64,000 nt of DNA from Hyalangium gracile. Lineage in GTDB: Bacteria > Myxococcota > Myxococcia > Myxococcales > Myxococcaceae. Below are positions 41,155 through 50,419 of the stretch, in pieces. The DNA is taken from NCBI RefSeq assembly GCF_020103725.1, contig NZ_JAHXBG010000001.1, forward strand, positions 682,001-746,000. Reading direction: 5' to 3'. Under the pieces are notes generated by a model that was given only the letters and a program-made list of their open reading frames with translations, did not search any database and had not been told where the DNA came from. The stretch's first letter is position 1. Each line of letters opens with the position of its first letter. A program made the translations under genes and the position numbers.

Positions 41155-43065
41155 ATGACTGAAGCCACAACGCTCGCCCGTTGGCGGGCCCGAGCCCCCC
41201 GACGCGCGCACGCGCCCCGTTCCCTGCGGCCGCTGGCGCGTCTGCTGACGCTCGCCACCGCGCTGACGGGTGCCACCGCGCTCGCGCAGCCCGCGGGGCT
41301 GCCGGAGGTCGAGCTGGAGCGCCTGATCCTCAACCCGAGCGGGCAGGGTTCGCTGCTGCTGGGCACCGGCGAGCTGCTGCCTGGTGGCAGCTACCGCTTC
41401 TCGCTGCTCGGCCACTACGAGAACAACCCGCTGGTCATCTATCAGGGGGACGAGAAGCTGGGCTCGGTGGTGAAGCACCGGCTCACGGGCCACCTGGCGG
41501 CGGCGTACGGCCTGTCGGAGCGGCTCGAGGTGGCCATGCAGGTGCCCGTGCTGCTGATGCAGAGCGGGGATGACCTGAGCCGCCTGGGCCTGGGCGAGCC
41601 CCGCAAGGGCGTGGCGCTCGGTACGCCGTACCTCTCGCTGCGGCTGGGCGTGCTGTCCGAGCGCGCCGAGGATGCGGTGGACCTCTCGGTGGGCGTGCAC
41701 GCGGGCCTTCCGCTGGGCAGCTCCACGGCGCTGGCGCGGGAGAGCTCCCTGCGCGCCTTCCCCAGTGTGATGGTGGGCAAGCGGTTCGGCTTCCTGCGCG
41801 CCGCGCTGGACGCGGGCATCTCGCTGCGCCCGAGCGCCGACTTCGACGGCGACACGGATGAGGGCGATGCGCTGGGCAACGAGGTGCGCCTGGGCGGCGT
41901 GCTGGCCACCACGGGCGAGGGGCTGCGCGGTGAGCTGAACCTCATCGGCAACATCCCCCTCCAGGAGGGCATCACCACCCTGGAGGCGCTGGCGGGCGCG
42001 CGGATGCCGCTGAGCGAGACGCTGGAGGGCTTCGCGATGGTGGGTGTGGGCCTGGGCCGCTCGCCCGGCACGCCCACCTTCCGAGGGTTGCTCGGCGTGG
42101 CCTACGGGAACGTGCCGCCCAAGTGCGTCGCGGGCGGCCAGCACAAGCCGGAGCAGTGCCCGGACCTGGATGACGACAACGACGGGGTGAAGAACCGCGC
42201 GGACAGCTGCCCCACGCAGGGCGGCCGGGTGGATGCGCAGGGCTGCCCGCTGAAGGACTCGGACGGGGACACGGTGCTGGACGCGGACGACCGGTGCCCG
42301 ACGGTGGCCGGAGAGGTTGCCATCCAGGGCTGCCCGGACGCGGACAAGGACGGCATCGAGGACGCGGCGGACCAGTGCCCGCAGGCGGCCGGCGTGGCGC
42401 AGTTCCAGGGCTGCGCGGACACGGACAAGGACGGGGTGCAGGACTCGGCCGACAAGTGCCCGAGCGAGGCCGGCCCGCAGGAGCGTCAGGGCTGCCCGCC
42501 GAAGGACGCGGACAAGGACGGCTTCCTGGATGAGCAGGACAGCTGCCCGAACGAGGCGGGTATCCGCGAGCTGAAGGGCTGCCCGGCCAAGGACACGGAC
42601 GCGGACACGGTGTCCGACCACCTGGACAACTGCCCGAGCGAGGCGGGCCCCGCCGACAACCAGGGCTGCCCGGCCAGGCAGAAGCAGCAGGTGGCCATCC
42701 AGACGGGCCGCCTCGACACAAGGCCGGTCTACTTCGACACCGGTAAGGCGACCATTCAGAAGCGCAGCTATCCGCTGCTGGACCAGTTGGCGAAGATCCT
42801 CGTGGAGCACCCGGAAATGGAGAGGATCCGCATCGAGGGCCACACGGACAACGCTGGCAAGCCGGCCGCCAACCTCACGCTGTCCCAGCGGCGCGCCGAG
42901 GCCGTGCGCGACTACCTCATCAAGAAGGGCGTGGCGCCGGAGCGCCTCGAGGCCAGGGGCTTTGGGCAGGAGCGGCCGATTGCTCCGAACACCACCTCCA
43001 AGGGCCGGGCGACCAACCGCCGGGTCGATTTCATCATCCAGCAGAACGAGGGCACCCAGCAGTAA
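41155..43065 (+). CDS. OmpA family protein with thrombospondin type 3 repeats (second paralogue)
   Basis: This 636-residue paralogue of the gene at 38617 has the same plan. The signal peptide ends near ALAQP, and a likely beta-barrel follows (AQPAGLPEVELERLILNPSG onward). Several TSP3 repeats with DKDGIEDAADQCP-like units come next, then a C-terminal OmpA domain from about 524 with IRIEGHTDNAGKPAANLTLS. The start at MTEATT gives a long basic leader before the signal helix; a shorter start is possible. A sigma-54 promoter lies upstream, and the Ig-repeat gene follows after 18 bases, so the two form an operon. It is likely to be the outer-membrane anchor or export partner for the surface protein. 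Confidence 0.92.
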   Translation: MTEATTLARWRARAPRRAHAPRSLRPLARLLTLATALTGATALAQPAGLPEVELERLILNPSGQGSLLLGTGELLPGGSYRFSLLGHYENNPLVIYQGDEKLGSVVKHRLTGHLAAAYGLSERLEVAMQVPVLLMQSGDDLSRLGLGEPRKGVALGTPYLSLRLGVLSERAEDAVDLSVGVHAGLPLGSSTALARESSLRAFPSVMVGKRFGFLRAALDAGISLRPSADFDGDTDEGDALGNEVRLGGVLATTGEGLRGELNLIGNIPLQEGITTLEALAGARMPLSETLEGFAMVGVGLGRSPGTPTFRGLLGVAYGNVPPKCVAGGQHKPEQCPDLDDDNDGVKNRADSCPTQGGRVDAQGCPLKDSDGDTVLDADDRCPTVAGEVAIQGCPDADKDGIEDAADQCPQAAGVAQFQGCADTDKDGVQDSADKCPSEAGPQERQGCPPKDADKDGFLDEQDSCPNEAGIRELKGCPAKDTDADTVSDHLDNCPSEAGPADNQGCPARQKQQVAIQTGRLDTRPVYFDTGKATIQKRSYPLLDQLAKILVEHPEMERIRIEGHTDNAGKPAANLTLSQRRAEAVRDYLIKKGVAPERLEARGFGQERPIAPNTTSKGRATNRRVDFIIQQNEGTQQ

Positions 43066-43083
43066 CCGGGGGACCAGACACAC

Positions 43084-46000
43084 ATGAATCGAATCCAGAA
43101 AACACTCCTCCAGGCCACGCTGTTGGCGGTCACTGTGTGCGCGCTGCCCGCGCTGGCCGGTCCGGATACCTACGGGCTGGGCATGGGCACCACGCCGCTC
43201 ACCGTCAACACGCCGGGCACCGTCATCAACAGCTACGCCCAGGTGACGGCGCCCGCGGCTCCGGGCGACACCGCCCTCGTCGTCCCCAGCACCGCGGGCT
43301 TCTTCGTCGGCGATCTGGTGATGGTGATGCAGATGACGGGCATCGTGCCCGAGCCGCCCTCGGGTGGCCCCAGCCCGGTGGACATCTCCAATGACGCGGT
43401 GGGGCGCTGGGAGCTGGCCCGCATCACGTCGGTGGCGGGCACGACGATGAACCTGGATGGGCCGCTGGTGTACTCGTACGCGGCCAACGTCACCCAGGTC
43501 ATCCGGGTGCGCGAGTACACAAACGTGACCATCACCCCCCCGGGTACCCTCACCGCGTCCCCGTGGAACGGGAGCACCGGTGGCGTGCTGGCCTTCCTGG
43601 CCAGCGGGACGGTGACGAACAACAACCCGGGTGGCATCAACGTCTCGGGCCGTGGCTTCCGGGGCGGCGCGGCGGTGGATGACACCTCCGGAGCGACGGG
43701 CTGCACGGGCCTGGACGAGGCGGCCCAGCAGGGCGCCCAGAAGGGCGAGGGCATCGCGTTCACGCGCTTCGGGCCGACGCAGACGGGCCGCGGCCGGGTC
43801 GCCAACGGTGGCGCCGGCGGTGTCTGCCTGTTGTCGGGCGGCGGCGGCGGTGGCAATGGCGGTACGGGTGGCCAGGGCGGTAACTCGGACCTGGACACGG
43901 ACAGCAACCGCGCGGTCGGCGGTCAGGGCGGTGCGGCGCTGAACTACTTGCTGCTCAACCGCCTGGTGATGGGCGGTGGCGGCGGCGCGGGCCATGTCAT
44001 CGGCAGCACCGGCTCGTCGGGTGGCGCGGGCGGCGGCATCCTCTTCATCCGCGGCAACGCGCTCTCCAGTCCTTCGAGCATCGTGGCCAACGGCGCCACG
44101 GGCGGCAGCACCAGCGCTCAGGACGGAGCCAGCGGCGGTGGCGGCGGTGGCACCATCTACCTGCGCTTCGCCGGCACGGCCACCTGCGGGCTGATCCAGG
44201 CGATTGGCGGCACCGGTGGTAACGCGAATGGCGGCACCGGCGTGGGGCCTGGCGGTGGTGGCGGTGGTGGTCGGGTCCTGCTGCAGCGAGGCAGCGGTAC
44301 CTGCACCCCGACGACGGCCTCCGTCAACGGCTCGAGCGCGGGTGTTCAGCAGGATGCCTCGGCTCCGGGCGGCTCCCAATATGGCGCCCAGCCGGGCACC
44401 GCGGGCAGCTCCTCGGTCCTGACGACGGGCTTCCCCGCCACCATGCCCGTGCCGGTGGTCACCACCCCGGCCAACGGCTCGGTGACGAATGACACCACGC
44501 CGACCTACTCCGGCACGCTCGCCACCACGGCTCCGGCCGGCACCGAGGTCATCATCTACGTGGATGGCACCGAGGTCGCGCGCGTCGTCGCCAATGGCGC
44601 GGGCAACTGGACGTTCACGCCCACGGCCCCGCTGGCCGAGGGCAGCCACACCGTCTCCGCCGTGGCCATCAACACCGCGCAGGCCGTGCAGAGCTTGCGC
44701 AGCAACACCAACACCTTCACGGTGGACATCACTCCGCCCCCGGCCCCGGTGGTCAGCACCCCGGCCAACGGCTCCACCACCAACGACAACACGCCGACCT
44801 ATACGGGCACGGCGGAGCCTGGCAGCACCGTCACGGTGTACGTGGACGGCAACCCGGTGGGCACCGCCGTCGCGAACGGCAGCGGCAGCTGGACGTTCAC
44901 GCCGACCACGCCGCTGGCGGACGGCTCGCACACGGTGTACGCCACGGCCACGGACGTCACGGGCAACACCAGCGTCAACTCCAACACCAACACCTTCAAC
45001 GTGGATGCCACGGCTCCGGCCGCGCCGGTGGTCAGCACCCCCGTGGACGGGGCTCGGACCAACGACACCACGCCGACCTACACGGGCACGGCCGAGGCCA
45101 ACAGCACCGTCACGGTGTACGTGGACGGCAACCTGGTGGGCACCACCGTCGCGGACGCCAGCGGCAACTGGACCTTCACCCAGCCCACCGCCCTGCCGGA
45201 GGGCTCGCACGCGGTGTACGTCACGGCCACGGACGCCGCGGGCAACATCAGCCCGGACTCCAACACCAACACCTTCCTGGTGGACACCACGCCGCCGCCC
45301 ACGCCGGTGGTCTTCACGCCGGCGGATGGCTCGGTCATCACCGACAACACGCCGACCTACACGGGCTCCGCCTCGGGGGCCACCATCGTCCGCATCTTCG
45401 TGGACGGCATCGAGATCGCCTTCACCACGGTGACGGGCGGCTCGTGGAGCTACACCCAGCCCACGCCGCTGCCGGATGGCCAGCACACGATCATGGTGAT
45501 CGCCGTGGATGGCGCGGGCAACACCAGCCCGAACTCCAACACCAACACCTTCATCGTGGACACCATGCCGCCCCCGGCGCCGGTGGTGCTCACCCCGGCC
45601 AACGGCTCCACGAGCAACGACAACACGCCGACCTACACGGGCACGGCGGAGGCCAACAGCACCGTCACGGTGTACGTGGACGGCAACCCGGTGGGCACCA
45701 CCACCGCGGACGCTAGCGGCAACTGGACGTTCACGCCGACCACGCCGCTGGCCGATGGCCAGCACGCGGTGTACGCCACGGCCACGGACGTGGTGGGCAA
45801 CGTCAGCCCCAACTCCAACACCAACACCTTCACGGTGGACACCGTGGCCCCGGCCGCTCCGGTGGTGGTGACGCCGGCCAACGGCTCCACGACCAGCGAC
45901 AACACGCCGACCTACACGGGCACGGCGGAGCCGAACAGCACCGTCACGGTGTACGTGGATGGCAACCTGGTGGGCACCACCACCGCGAACGCCAGCGGCG

Positions 46001-47625
46001 ACTGGAGCTTCACGCCCACCACGGCGCTGCCGGATGGCCAGCACACGGTGTACGCCACGGCCACGGACGCCGCGAACAACGTCAGCCCCAACTCCAACAC
46101 CAACACCTTCATCGTGGACACCACGCCGCCCGCGGCGCCGGTGGTGCTCTCCCCGGCCAACGGCTCGACCATCAGTGACAGCACGCCGACCTACACGGGC
46201 ACGGCGGAGCCGGGCAGCACCGTCACGGTGTACGTGGATGGCAACCCGGTGGGTACCACCACCGCGGATGCCAGCGGCAACTGGACGTTCACGCAGGCCA
46301 CGGCGCTGCCGGACGGCTCGCACACGGTGTCTGCCACGGCCACGGACGCCACGGGCAACACCAGCGGCAGCTCCAACACCAACACCTTCACGGTGGACAC
46401 CACGGCTCCGGCCGCTCCGGTGGTGGTGACGCCGGCCAACGGCTCCACGACCAACGACAGCACGCCCACCTATACGGGCACGGCGGAGCCGGGCAGCACC
46501 GTCACCGTCATCGTGGACGGCAACCCGGTGGGCACCACCACCGCGAACGCCAGCGGCGACTGGAGCTTCACGCCCACCACCGCGCTGACCGAGGGCCAGC
46601 ACACGGTGAGCGCCACGGCCACGGACGCCGCGGGCAACACCAGCCCGCAGTCCAACACCAACACCTTCACGGTGGACCTCACCGCTCCGACCGCCCCGGT
46701 GGTGACCACTCCGGCCGACGGCGCCGTCCTCGGCGACAACACGCCGACCTACACGGGCACGGCGGAGCCGGGCAGCACCGTCACGGTGTACGTGGACGGC
46801 AACCCGGTGGGCACCACCACCGCGGATGCCAGCGGCAACTGGACGCTCACGCCCACCACGGGCCTGTCCAACGGCCAGCACACGGTGAACGCCACGGCCA
46901 CGGACGCCGCGGGCAACGTCAGCCCGCAGTCCAACACCAACACCTTCACCGTGAACGCCACCATCCCCGCCGCCCCGGTGGTGACCGGCCCCGCCGACAA
47001 CACGGTGACCAACGACAACACGCCCACCTTCACGGGCACCGCCGAGCCGGGCAGCGTCATCACCGTCATCCTCAACGGCACGCCGGCGGGCACCACCACC
47101 GCGGACGCGAGCGGCAACTGGACGTTCACGCCGACCACGCCGCTGGCCGATGGCCCGTACGTGCTCACCGTCACCGCCACGAACAACGCGGGCAACGTCA
47201 GCCCCGAGTCCAACGCCGTCGACTTCGTCGTCGACACGGCGCTGCCCGAGACGGAGATCGTCTCCGGGCCCTCGGGTGACACCGACAACCCGGACGCCAC
47301 GTTCGACTTCAACTCGAACGAGGCGGGCGTGACGTACGAGTGCAGCCTCGACGGTGGCGCCTACGCGCCGTGCTCGGACCCGGACACCTTCGAGGGCCTC
47401 GCCGTGGGCGGGCACACCCTCAGCGTGCGCGCGAAGGATGCGGCGGGCAACGTGGACCCGACGCCGGCCACCGCCACCTGGAACGTCCAGGAGGACTCCC
47501 AGGAGCCCCCCAACCTCAACTTCCGTGGCGGGGGCTGCGCCTCCACGAGCGGTGGGCCGTCGGCGCTGGGGCTGATGGGGCTGGCGGTGCTGGCCGCGCT
47601 GCTGGCGCGCAAGCGCCGCGTGTAG
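43084..47625 (+). CDS. AgmC-like Ig-repeat surface protein with MYXO-CTERM
   Basis: This 1513-residue exported protein has a signal peptide ending near LAGPD and a Gly/Thr-rich region (about 30-455) with many GGGGGGG-type turns that resembles a beta-helix. Ten Ig-like repeats of about 93 residues follow (from about 461 to 1385), each beginning near TPANGSTTND and containing TPTYTGTAEPGSTVTVYVDG. Then come one more domain (PETEIVSGPSG onward) and a MYXO-CTERM sorting signal (Cys-Ala-Ser, a hydrophobic stretch, then RKRRV). It is similar to AgmC of Myxococcus xanthus, annotated there with adventurous gliding motility. It is probably displayed at the cell surface after sorting. It is co-transcribed with the second OmpA paralogue. 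Confidence 0.9.
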   Translation: MNRIQKTLLQATLLAVTVCALPALAGPDTYGLGMGTTPLTVNTPGTVINSYAQVTAPAAPGDTALVVPSTAGFFVGDLVMVMQMTGIVPEPPSGGPSPVDISNDAVGRWELARITSVAGTTMNLDGPLVYSYAANVTQVIRVREYTNVTITPPGTLTASPWNGSTGGVLAFLASGTVTNNNPGGINVSGRGFRGGAAVDDTSGATGCTGLDEAAQQGAQKGEGIAFTRFGPTQTGRGRVANGGAGGVCLLSGGGGGGNGGTGGQGGNSDLDTDSNRAVGGQGGAALNYLLLNRLVMGGGGGAGHVIGSTGSSGGAGGGILFIRGNALSSPSSIVANGATGGSTSAQDGASGGGGGGTIYLRFAGTATCGLIQAIGGTGGNANGGTGVGPGGGGGGGRVLLQRGSGTCTPTTASVNGSSAGVQQDASAPGGSQYGAQPGTAGSSSVLTTGFPATMPVPVVTTPANGSVTNDTTPTYSGTLATTAPAGTEVIIYVDGTEVARVVANGAGNWTFTPTAPLAEGSHTVSAVAINTAQAVQSLRSNTNTFTVDITPPPAPVVSTPANGSTTNDNTPTYTGTAEPGSTVTVYVDGNPVGTAVANGSGSWTFTPTTPLADGSHTVYATATDVTGNTSVNSNTNTFNVDATAPAAPVVSTPVDGARTNDTTPTYTGTAEANSTVTVYVDGNLVGTTVADASGNWTFTQPTALPEGSHAVYVTATDAAGNISPDSNTNTFLVDTTPPPTPVVFTPADGSVITDNTPTYTGSASGATIVRIFVDGIEIAFTTVTGGSWSYTQPTPLPDGQHTIMVIAVDGAGNTSPNSNTNTFIVDTMPPPAPVVLTPANGSTSNDNTPTYTGTAEANSTVTVYVDGNPVGTTTADASGNWTFTPTTPLADGQHAVYATATDVVGNVSPNSNTNTFTVDTVAPAAPVVVTPANGSTTSDNTPTYTGTAEPNSTVTVYVDGNLVGTTTANASGDWSFTPTTALPDGQHTVYATATDAANNVSPNSNTNTFIVDTTPPAAPVVLSPANGSTISDSTPTYTGTAEPGSTVTVYVDGNPVGTTTADASGNWTFTQATALPDGSHTVSATATDATGNTSGSSNTNTFTVDTTAPAAPVVVTPANGSTTNDSTPTYTGTAEPGSTVTVIVDGNPVGTTTANASGDWSFTPTTALTEGQHTVSATATDAAGNTSPQSNTNTFTVDLTAPTAPVVTTPADGAVLGDNTPTYTGTAEPGSTVTVYVDGNPVGTTTADASGNWTLTPTTGLSNGQHTVNATATDAAGNVSPQSNTNTFTVNATIPAAPVVTGPADNTVTNDNTPTFTGTAEPGSVITVILNGTPAGTTTADASGNWTFTPTTPLADGPYVLTVTATNNAGNVSPESNAVDFVVDTALPETEIVSGPSGDTDNPDATFDFNSNEAGVTYECSLDGGAYAPCSDPDTFEGLAVGGHTLSVRAKDAAGNVDPTPATATWNVQEDSQEPPNLNFRGGGCASTSGGPSALGLMGLAVLAALLARKRRV
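44464..47240 (+). repeat. Ten tandem 279-bp repeats within the Ig-repeat gene
   Basis: Repeats begin near 44464, 44758, 45037, 45316, 45595, 45874, 46153, 46432, 46714 and 46990, at 279- to 294-base steps, and encode Ig-like domains. Neighbouring units share long nearly identical nucleotide stretches, so recombination could change the number. Confidence 0.85.
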
Positions 47626-47633
47626 TGCCTCGC

Positions 47634-47664
47634 GGCCTGCCCTCTCCTCTCGAGGGGGCAGGCC
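47634..47664 (+). terminator. Probable terminator hairpin after the Ig-repeat gene
   Basis: GGCCTGCCC and GGGCAGGCC form a 9-bp stem with a 13-base loop, 8 bases after the stop. A T run is missing, so it may need Rho. Confidence 0.55.
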
Positions 47665-47798
47665 TCACGGCCCGGAGCCTGGCGGTCCGAAGAAGTCTCT
47701 TCACGACGCGCGTGAGAGGCTGCGCCACCTGAACCGGGCAGAGAACCCGAGCCCGCACCCGCGCCGGGTGTGCCCTCCTGCCGGGCGGACCTTGTCCG

Positions 47799-47823
47799 AA
47801 CTGGTCTACTTGTCATACCAGTT
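47799..47823 (-). repeat. Dispersed hairpin repeat, inverted copy
   Basis: AACTGGT and ACCAGTT flank CTACTTGTCAT; read on the minus strand the loop is ATGACAAGTAG, one base from the loops at 53628 and 53558. Confidence 0.8.
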
Positions 47824-48372
47824 GGGAACCGGTCCGCGCACAGGGCGCCTCCCTGGCCAGGCGGTTGTGTGGGCACAGCCCTCGGCGGGACTGGAGCACC
47901 CCGCGAAGAGCCTGGGGAAGGGGTGGGTTCTCACCACCTCGCGGATGGCGCCGCCGCGGCGATCGCGGCCCCATAGCGGGGACGACCGGCTGGACGGAGC
48001 GCTCGTCCTGCCCGGACGCCGGCCCTCTCACCTGGCCCTTCCTCCAGCAGCGCTGGCTCGTCACAGCAAGGCCGTTTGTCGTTTGATGTGGGATGGCCCC
48101 TACTCAGTGGGGCCTGCCTCCGCCGGCACGGTTGTGGCCCCTGCGAGCCGCCGGTGTCGGAGGGGCCACGAGCGCGGCGGCGACCCCTGGGGTCAGCCAA
48201 AGCCCAGAGCCCTCCGAGGGCCCGGCTGGTGGCTGAGGGAACAGATGAGGGTCCCCGGAGACCTCGGGCTTGTTTTGATCGCTCCCTGTGTGGGACCCGG
48301 TGGGGTAGTCTCGGAGCGTTCGGAAAGGAATGCCCCGTGGCCCGCCCTCGGGCGGCCGAGACCCCGTCTCTG

Positions 48373-49833
48373 ATGAGTGCCTCCAGTCCCCTCTTTGGTG
48401 ACCTCCTACTCAAGCTGGGCATCGTCACGCCCAGCCAGGTACAGGAAGCGCTCGCGCTGCAATCCCTCACCGGACAGCGCGTGGGCGAGGCCCTCATCTC
48501 CCTGGGCTACGTCACCCGCGAGCAGATCCAGGACGCGCTCGGCGAGGCGCTGGGGCTCAACAGCGAGCGCAGCGCCGCGCACCCGCCGCTGGGCGAGCTG
48601 CTGGTGGGGATGAAGTACATCTCCCTGGGGCAGCTCGAGGAGGCGCTCGCCTTCCAGCGCAAGGATGGGCGCAAGCTCGGTGAAATCCTCGTCGAGATGG
48701 GCCACTGCACCTACAAGCAGATATACGAGGCGCTCAGCCTGCAGGGCCGCATCTCCGGGCGCCAGGAGCCGCCGCGGCCGGCCACCGAGGGCAAGCACCG
48801 GGTGATGGTGGTGGATGACAGCCCGCTGGCGTGCGCCTTCGTGCAGGAGGGCCTCGAGGCGCTGGGCTACGAGGTGCTCTGCTTCGACGACCCGTACAAG
48901 GCGCTGGAGCAGGTGAGCAAGGTGCAGCCGGCCATCGTCCTGACGGACCTGGACATGCCGGGGCTGGACGGGGTGGAGCTGTGCCGGCGGCTGAAGGACG
49001 GGCCGGCGCGGCAGGTGCCCGTCATCATCCTCACCGCCAACGACGGCGAGACGGAGCGCGTGCAGGGCCTGCGCGCCGGCGCGGACGACTACGTCAACAA
49101 GTCCGCCTCCATGGACGAGCTGTCCGCGCGGATCGAAAGCGTCATGCGCCGCACGGGCGAGACGGAGCGCATGCGCAAGCTGTTCGCGCGCTACACCTCC
49201 GACGCGGTGGTGGACGAGATTCTCAAGAGCCCGGACACGGTGGTGCTCACCGGCGAGAAGCGCGAGGTGACGGTGCTCTTCGCGGACATCCGCAACTTCA
49301 CCGGGCTGGCGGAGAGCCTGCCTCCCGAGCAGGTGGTGGGTGTGCTCAACCAGGTGCTCGGGCGGCTGTCGGACGCGGTGCTGACGGCGGGCGGCACGCT
49401 GGACAAGTTCCTCGGGGACGGGCTGATGGCGGTGTGGGGCGCGCCGGTGCACCGCTCGGACGATGCGCTGCGCGCGCTGCAGGCCTCGAAGATGATGATG
49501 ACGGCCATGGAGGAGCTGCGCACGCAGGCGGAGGTGGAGTGGGCGGCCAGCAGGAGCGACGGCCGGCCGCTGGTGCTGGAGCTGGGCATCGGCATCAACT
49601 CGGGCGTGGTGGTGGCCGGCAACATCGGCGGCGCCATGCGCACCGAGTACACCTGCATCGGCGACGCGGTGAACGTGGCCGCGCGCCTGTGCGCCCTGGC
49701 CGGCCCGGGAGAGATTCTGGTGGGCGAGCGCACCCGCGAGCTCGTCCAGGGCCGCGAGATGGCGTTCGAGGATCTGCCGCCGGTGCGGCTCAAGGGCAAG
49801 CAGCAGCCCGTGCCCCTCTACCGCGCGCTGTGA
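48373..49833 (+). CDS. Receiver-linked adenylate/guanylate cyclase with MshEN-like N-terminus
   Basis: This is a 486-residue protein. Residues about 5-110 resemble the MshEN/GspE N-terminal domain ([19 protein letters not shown] and the second unit [19 protein letters not shown]), a module that in MshE binds cyclic-di-GMP. A receiver domain follows (about 135-255), with phosphoacceptor Asp192 in VLTDLDMPG. Then a class III cyclase domain (about 290-470) has metal Asp in [10 protein letters not shown] and [11 protein letters not shown], and the transition-state Asn/Arg in [10 protein letters not shown]. It would make cAMP or cGMP under phosphorelay and perhaps c-di-GMP control. The start at MSASSPLF precedes the first domain. 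The GspG-like gene follows after four bases. Confidence 0.92.
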   Translation: MSASSPLFGDLLLKLGIVTPSQVQEALALQSLTGQRVGEALISLGYVTREQIQDALGEALGLNSERSAAHPPLGELLVGMKYISLGQLEEALAFQRKDGRKLGEILVEMGHCTYKQIYEALSLQGRISGRQEPPRPATEGKHRVMVVDDSPLACAFVQEGLEALGYEVLCFDDPYKALEQVSKVQPAIVLTDLDMPGLDGVELCRRLKDGPARQVPVIILTANDGETERVQGLRAGADDYVNKSASMDELSARIESVMRRTGETERMRKLFARYTSDAVVDEILKSPDTVVLTGEKREVTVLFADIRNFTGLAESLPPEQVVGVLNQVLGRLSDAVLTAGGTLDKFLGDGLMAVWGAPVHRSDDALRALQASKMMMTAMEELRTQAEVEWAASRSDGRPLVLELGIGINSGVVVAGNIGGAMRTEYTCIGDAVNVAARLCALAGPGEILVGERTRELVQGREMAFEDLPPVRLKGKQQPVPLYRAL

Positions 49834-49837
49834 GGCC

Positions 49838-50233
49838 ATGAGCGAGCAACCCCCTGTCCAGAAGCGTCCCTCGCCGCTGCGGCTCTTCCTGGGCATCGCG
49901 GTGGTGGTGTGCGTGGCGGTGACCACCGCGACGCTCGCCTTCCGTCGCCCGGAGGATCCCTCCTGGCCGCGCGTCCACGCGGACCTGACGGCGCTCAACG
50001 AGGCGCTCCAGAAGTACCACGCGAAGCACGGCCGCTACCCCGACGAGCACGGCACGCTGCAGGTGCTCGTGCCCGAGTTCCTGCCCGCGGTGCCGGTGGA
50101 CCCGTGGGGGCGGCCGTACGTGTACGAGAACAACGGCAGGAAGCCGCTGCTCATCACCTTCGGCCAGGACGGCGAGCGCGGAGGGATGGGCGTCGAGCAG
50201 GACCACAACCAGGACGACGGCCACGTGCGCTGA
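49838..50233 (+). CDS. GspG-like membrane-anchored protein
   Basis: This is a 131-residue protein with a transmembrane helix at about 17-36 and a C-terminal domain like that of the type II secretion major pseudopilin. It shows YHAKHGRYPDE, VPVDPWGRPYVYE and a Gly/Asp-rich FGQDGERGGMG loop that binds calcium in GspG. The usual prepilin cleavage and methylation motif (Gly-Phe-Thr-Leu-Ile-Glu) is absent, so it is not a processed pseudopilin, although its domain is. It starts four bases after the cyclase stop and is probably translated with it. No secretion genes are near. Its role is unknown. Confidence 0.8.
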   Translation: MSEQPPVQKRPSPLRLFLGIAVVVCVAVTTATLAFRRPEDPSWPRVHADLTALNEALQKYHAKHGRYPDEHGTLQVLVPEFLPAVPVDPWGRPYVYENNGRKPLLITFGQDGERGGMGVEQDHNQDDGHVR

Positions 50234-50419
50234 GCAGCCGAGGGAGCCGGGGCTCCCCGTGTCGGCTCCGCGCCGGCCATGCGAGGCGTGCGGGCGTGGG
50301 CGCGCGCTCGCCTGTCTCTCCCGGTGATGAGCACCGTGAGGCTGTCTCGTGGCGCTGAGGGAGGCAGCGGCTTCGCGTGTTCTCTCCTTGGAGCCTCGAG
50401 CGCTCGCAGGAGGTCCGCC

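Larger units (their letters stand above)
47626..48372. other. Intergenic region after the Ig-repeat gene
   Basis: This is 747 bases without a credible gene. Contents: a hairpin just after the Ig-repeat stop (47634-47664), a reverse-oriented copy of the dispersed hairpin repeat (47799-47823), and otherwise GC-rich sequence in which no clear promoter was found for the cyclase gene at 48373. Several frames of 60-200 codons are open on both strands but lack ribosome sites and family resemblance. Confidence 0.65.

Noticed and set aside
41125-47415. A 2096-codon open frame on the minus strand opposite the OmpA and Ig-repeat genes
   Set aside because: It is an open frame caused by strong GC bias and repeats in the plus-strand genes; composition is Arg/Gly/His/Val repeats with no family resemblance, while the plus strand has clear domains.
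47768-48373. Plus-strand open frames in the spacer before the cyclase
   Set aside because: No ribosome site, poor composition, and overlap with the dispersed hairpin repeat.
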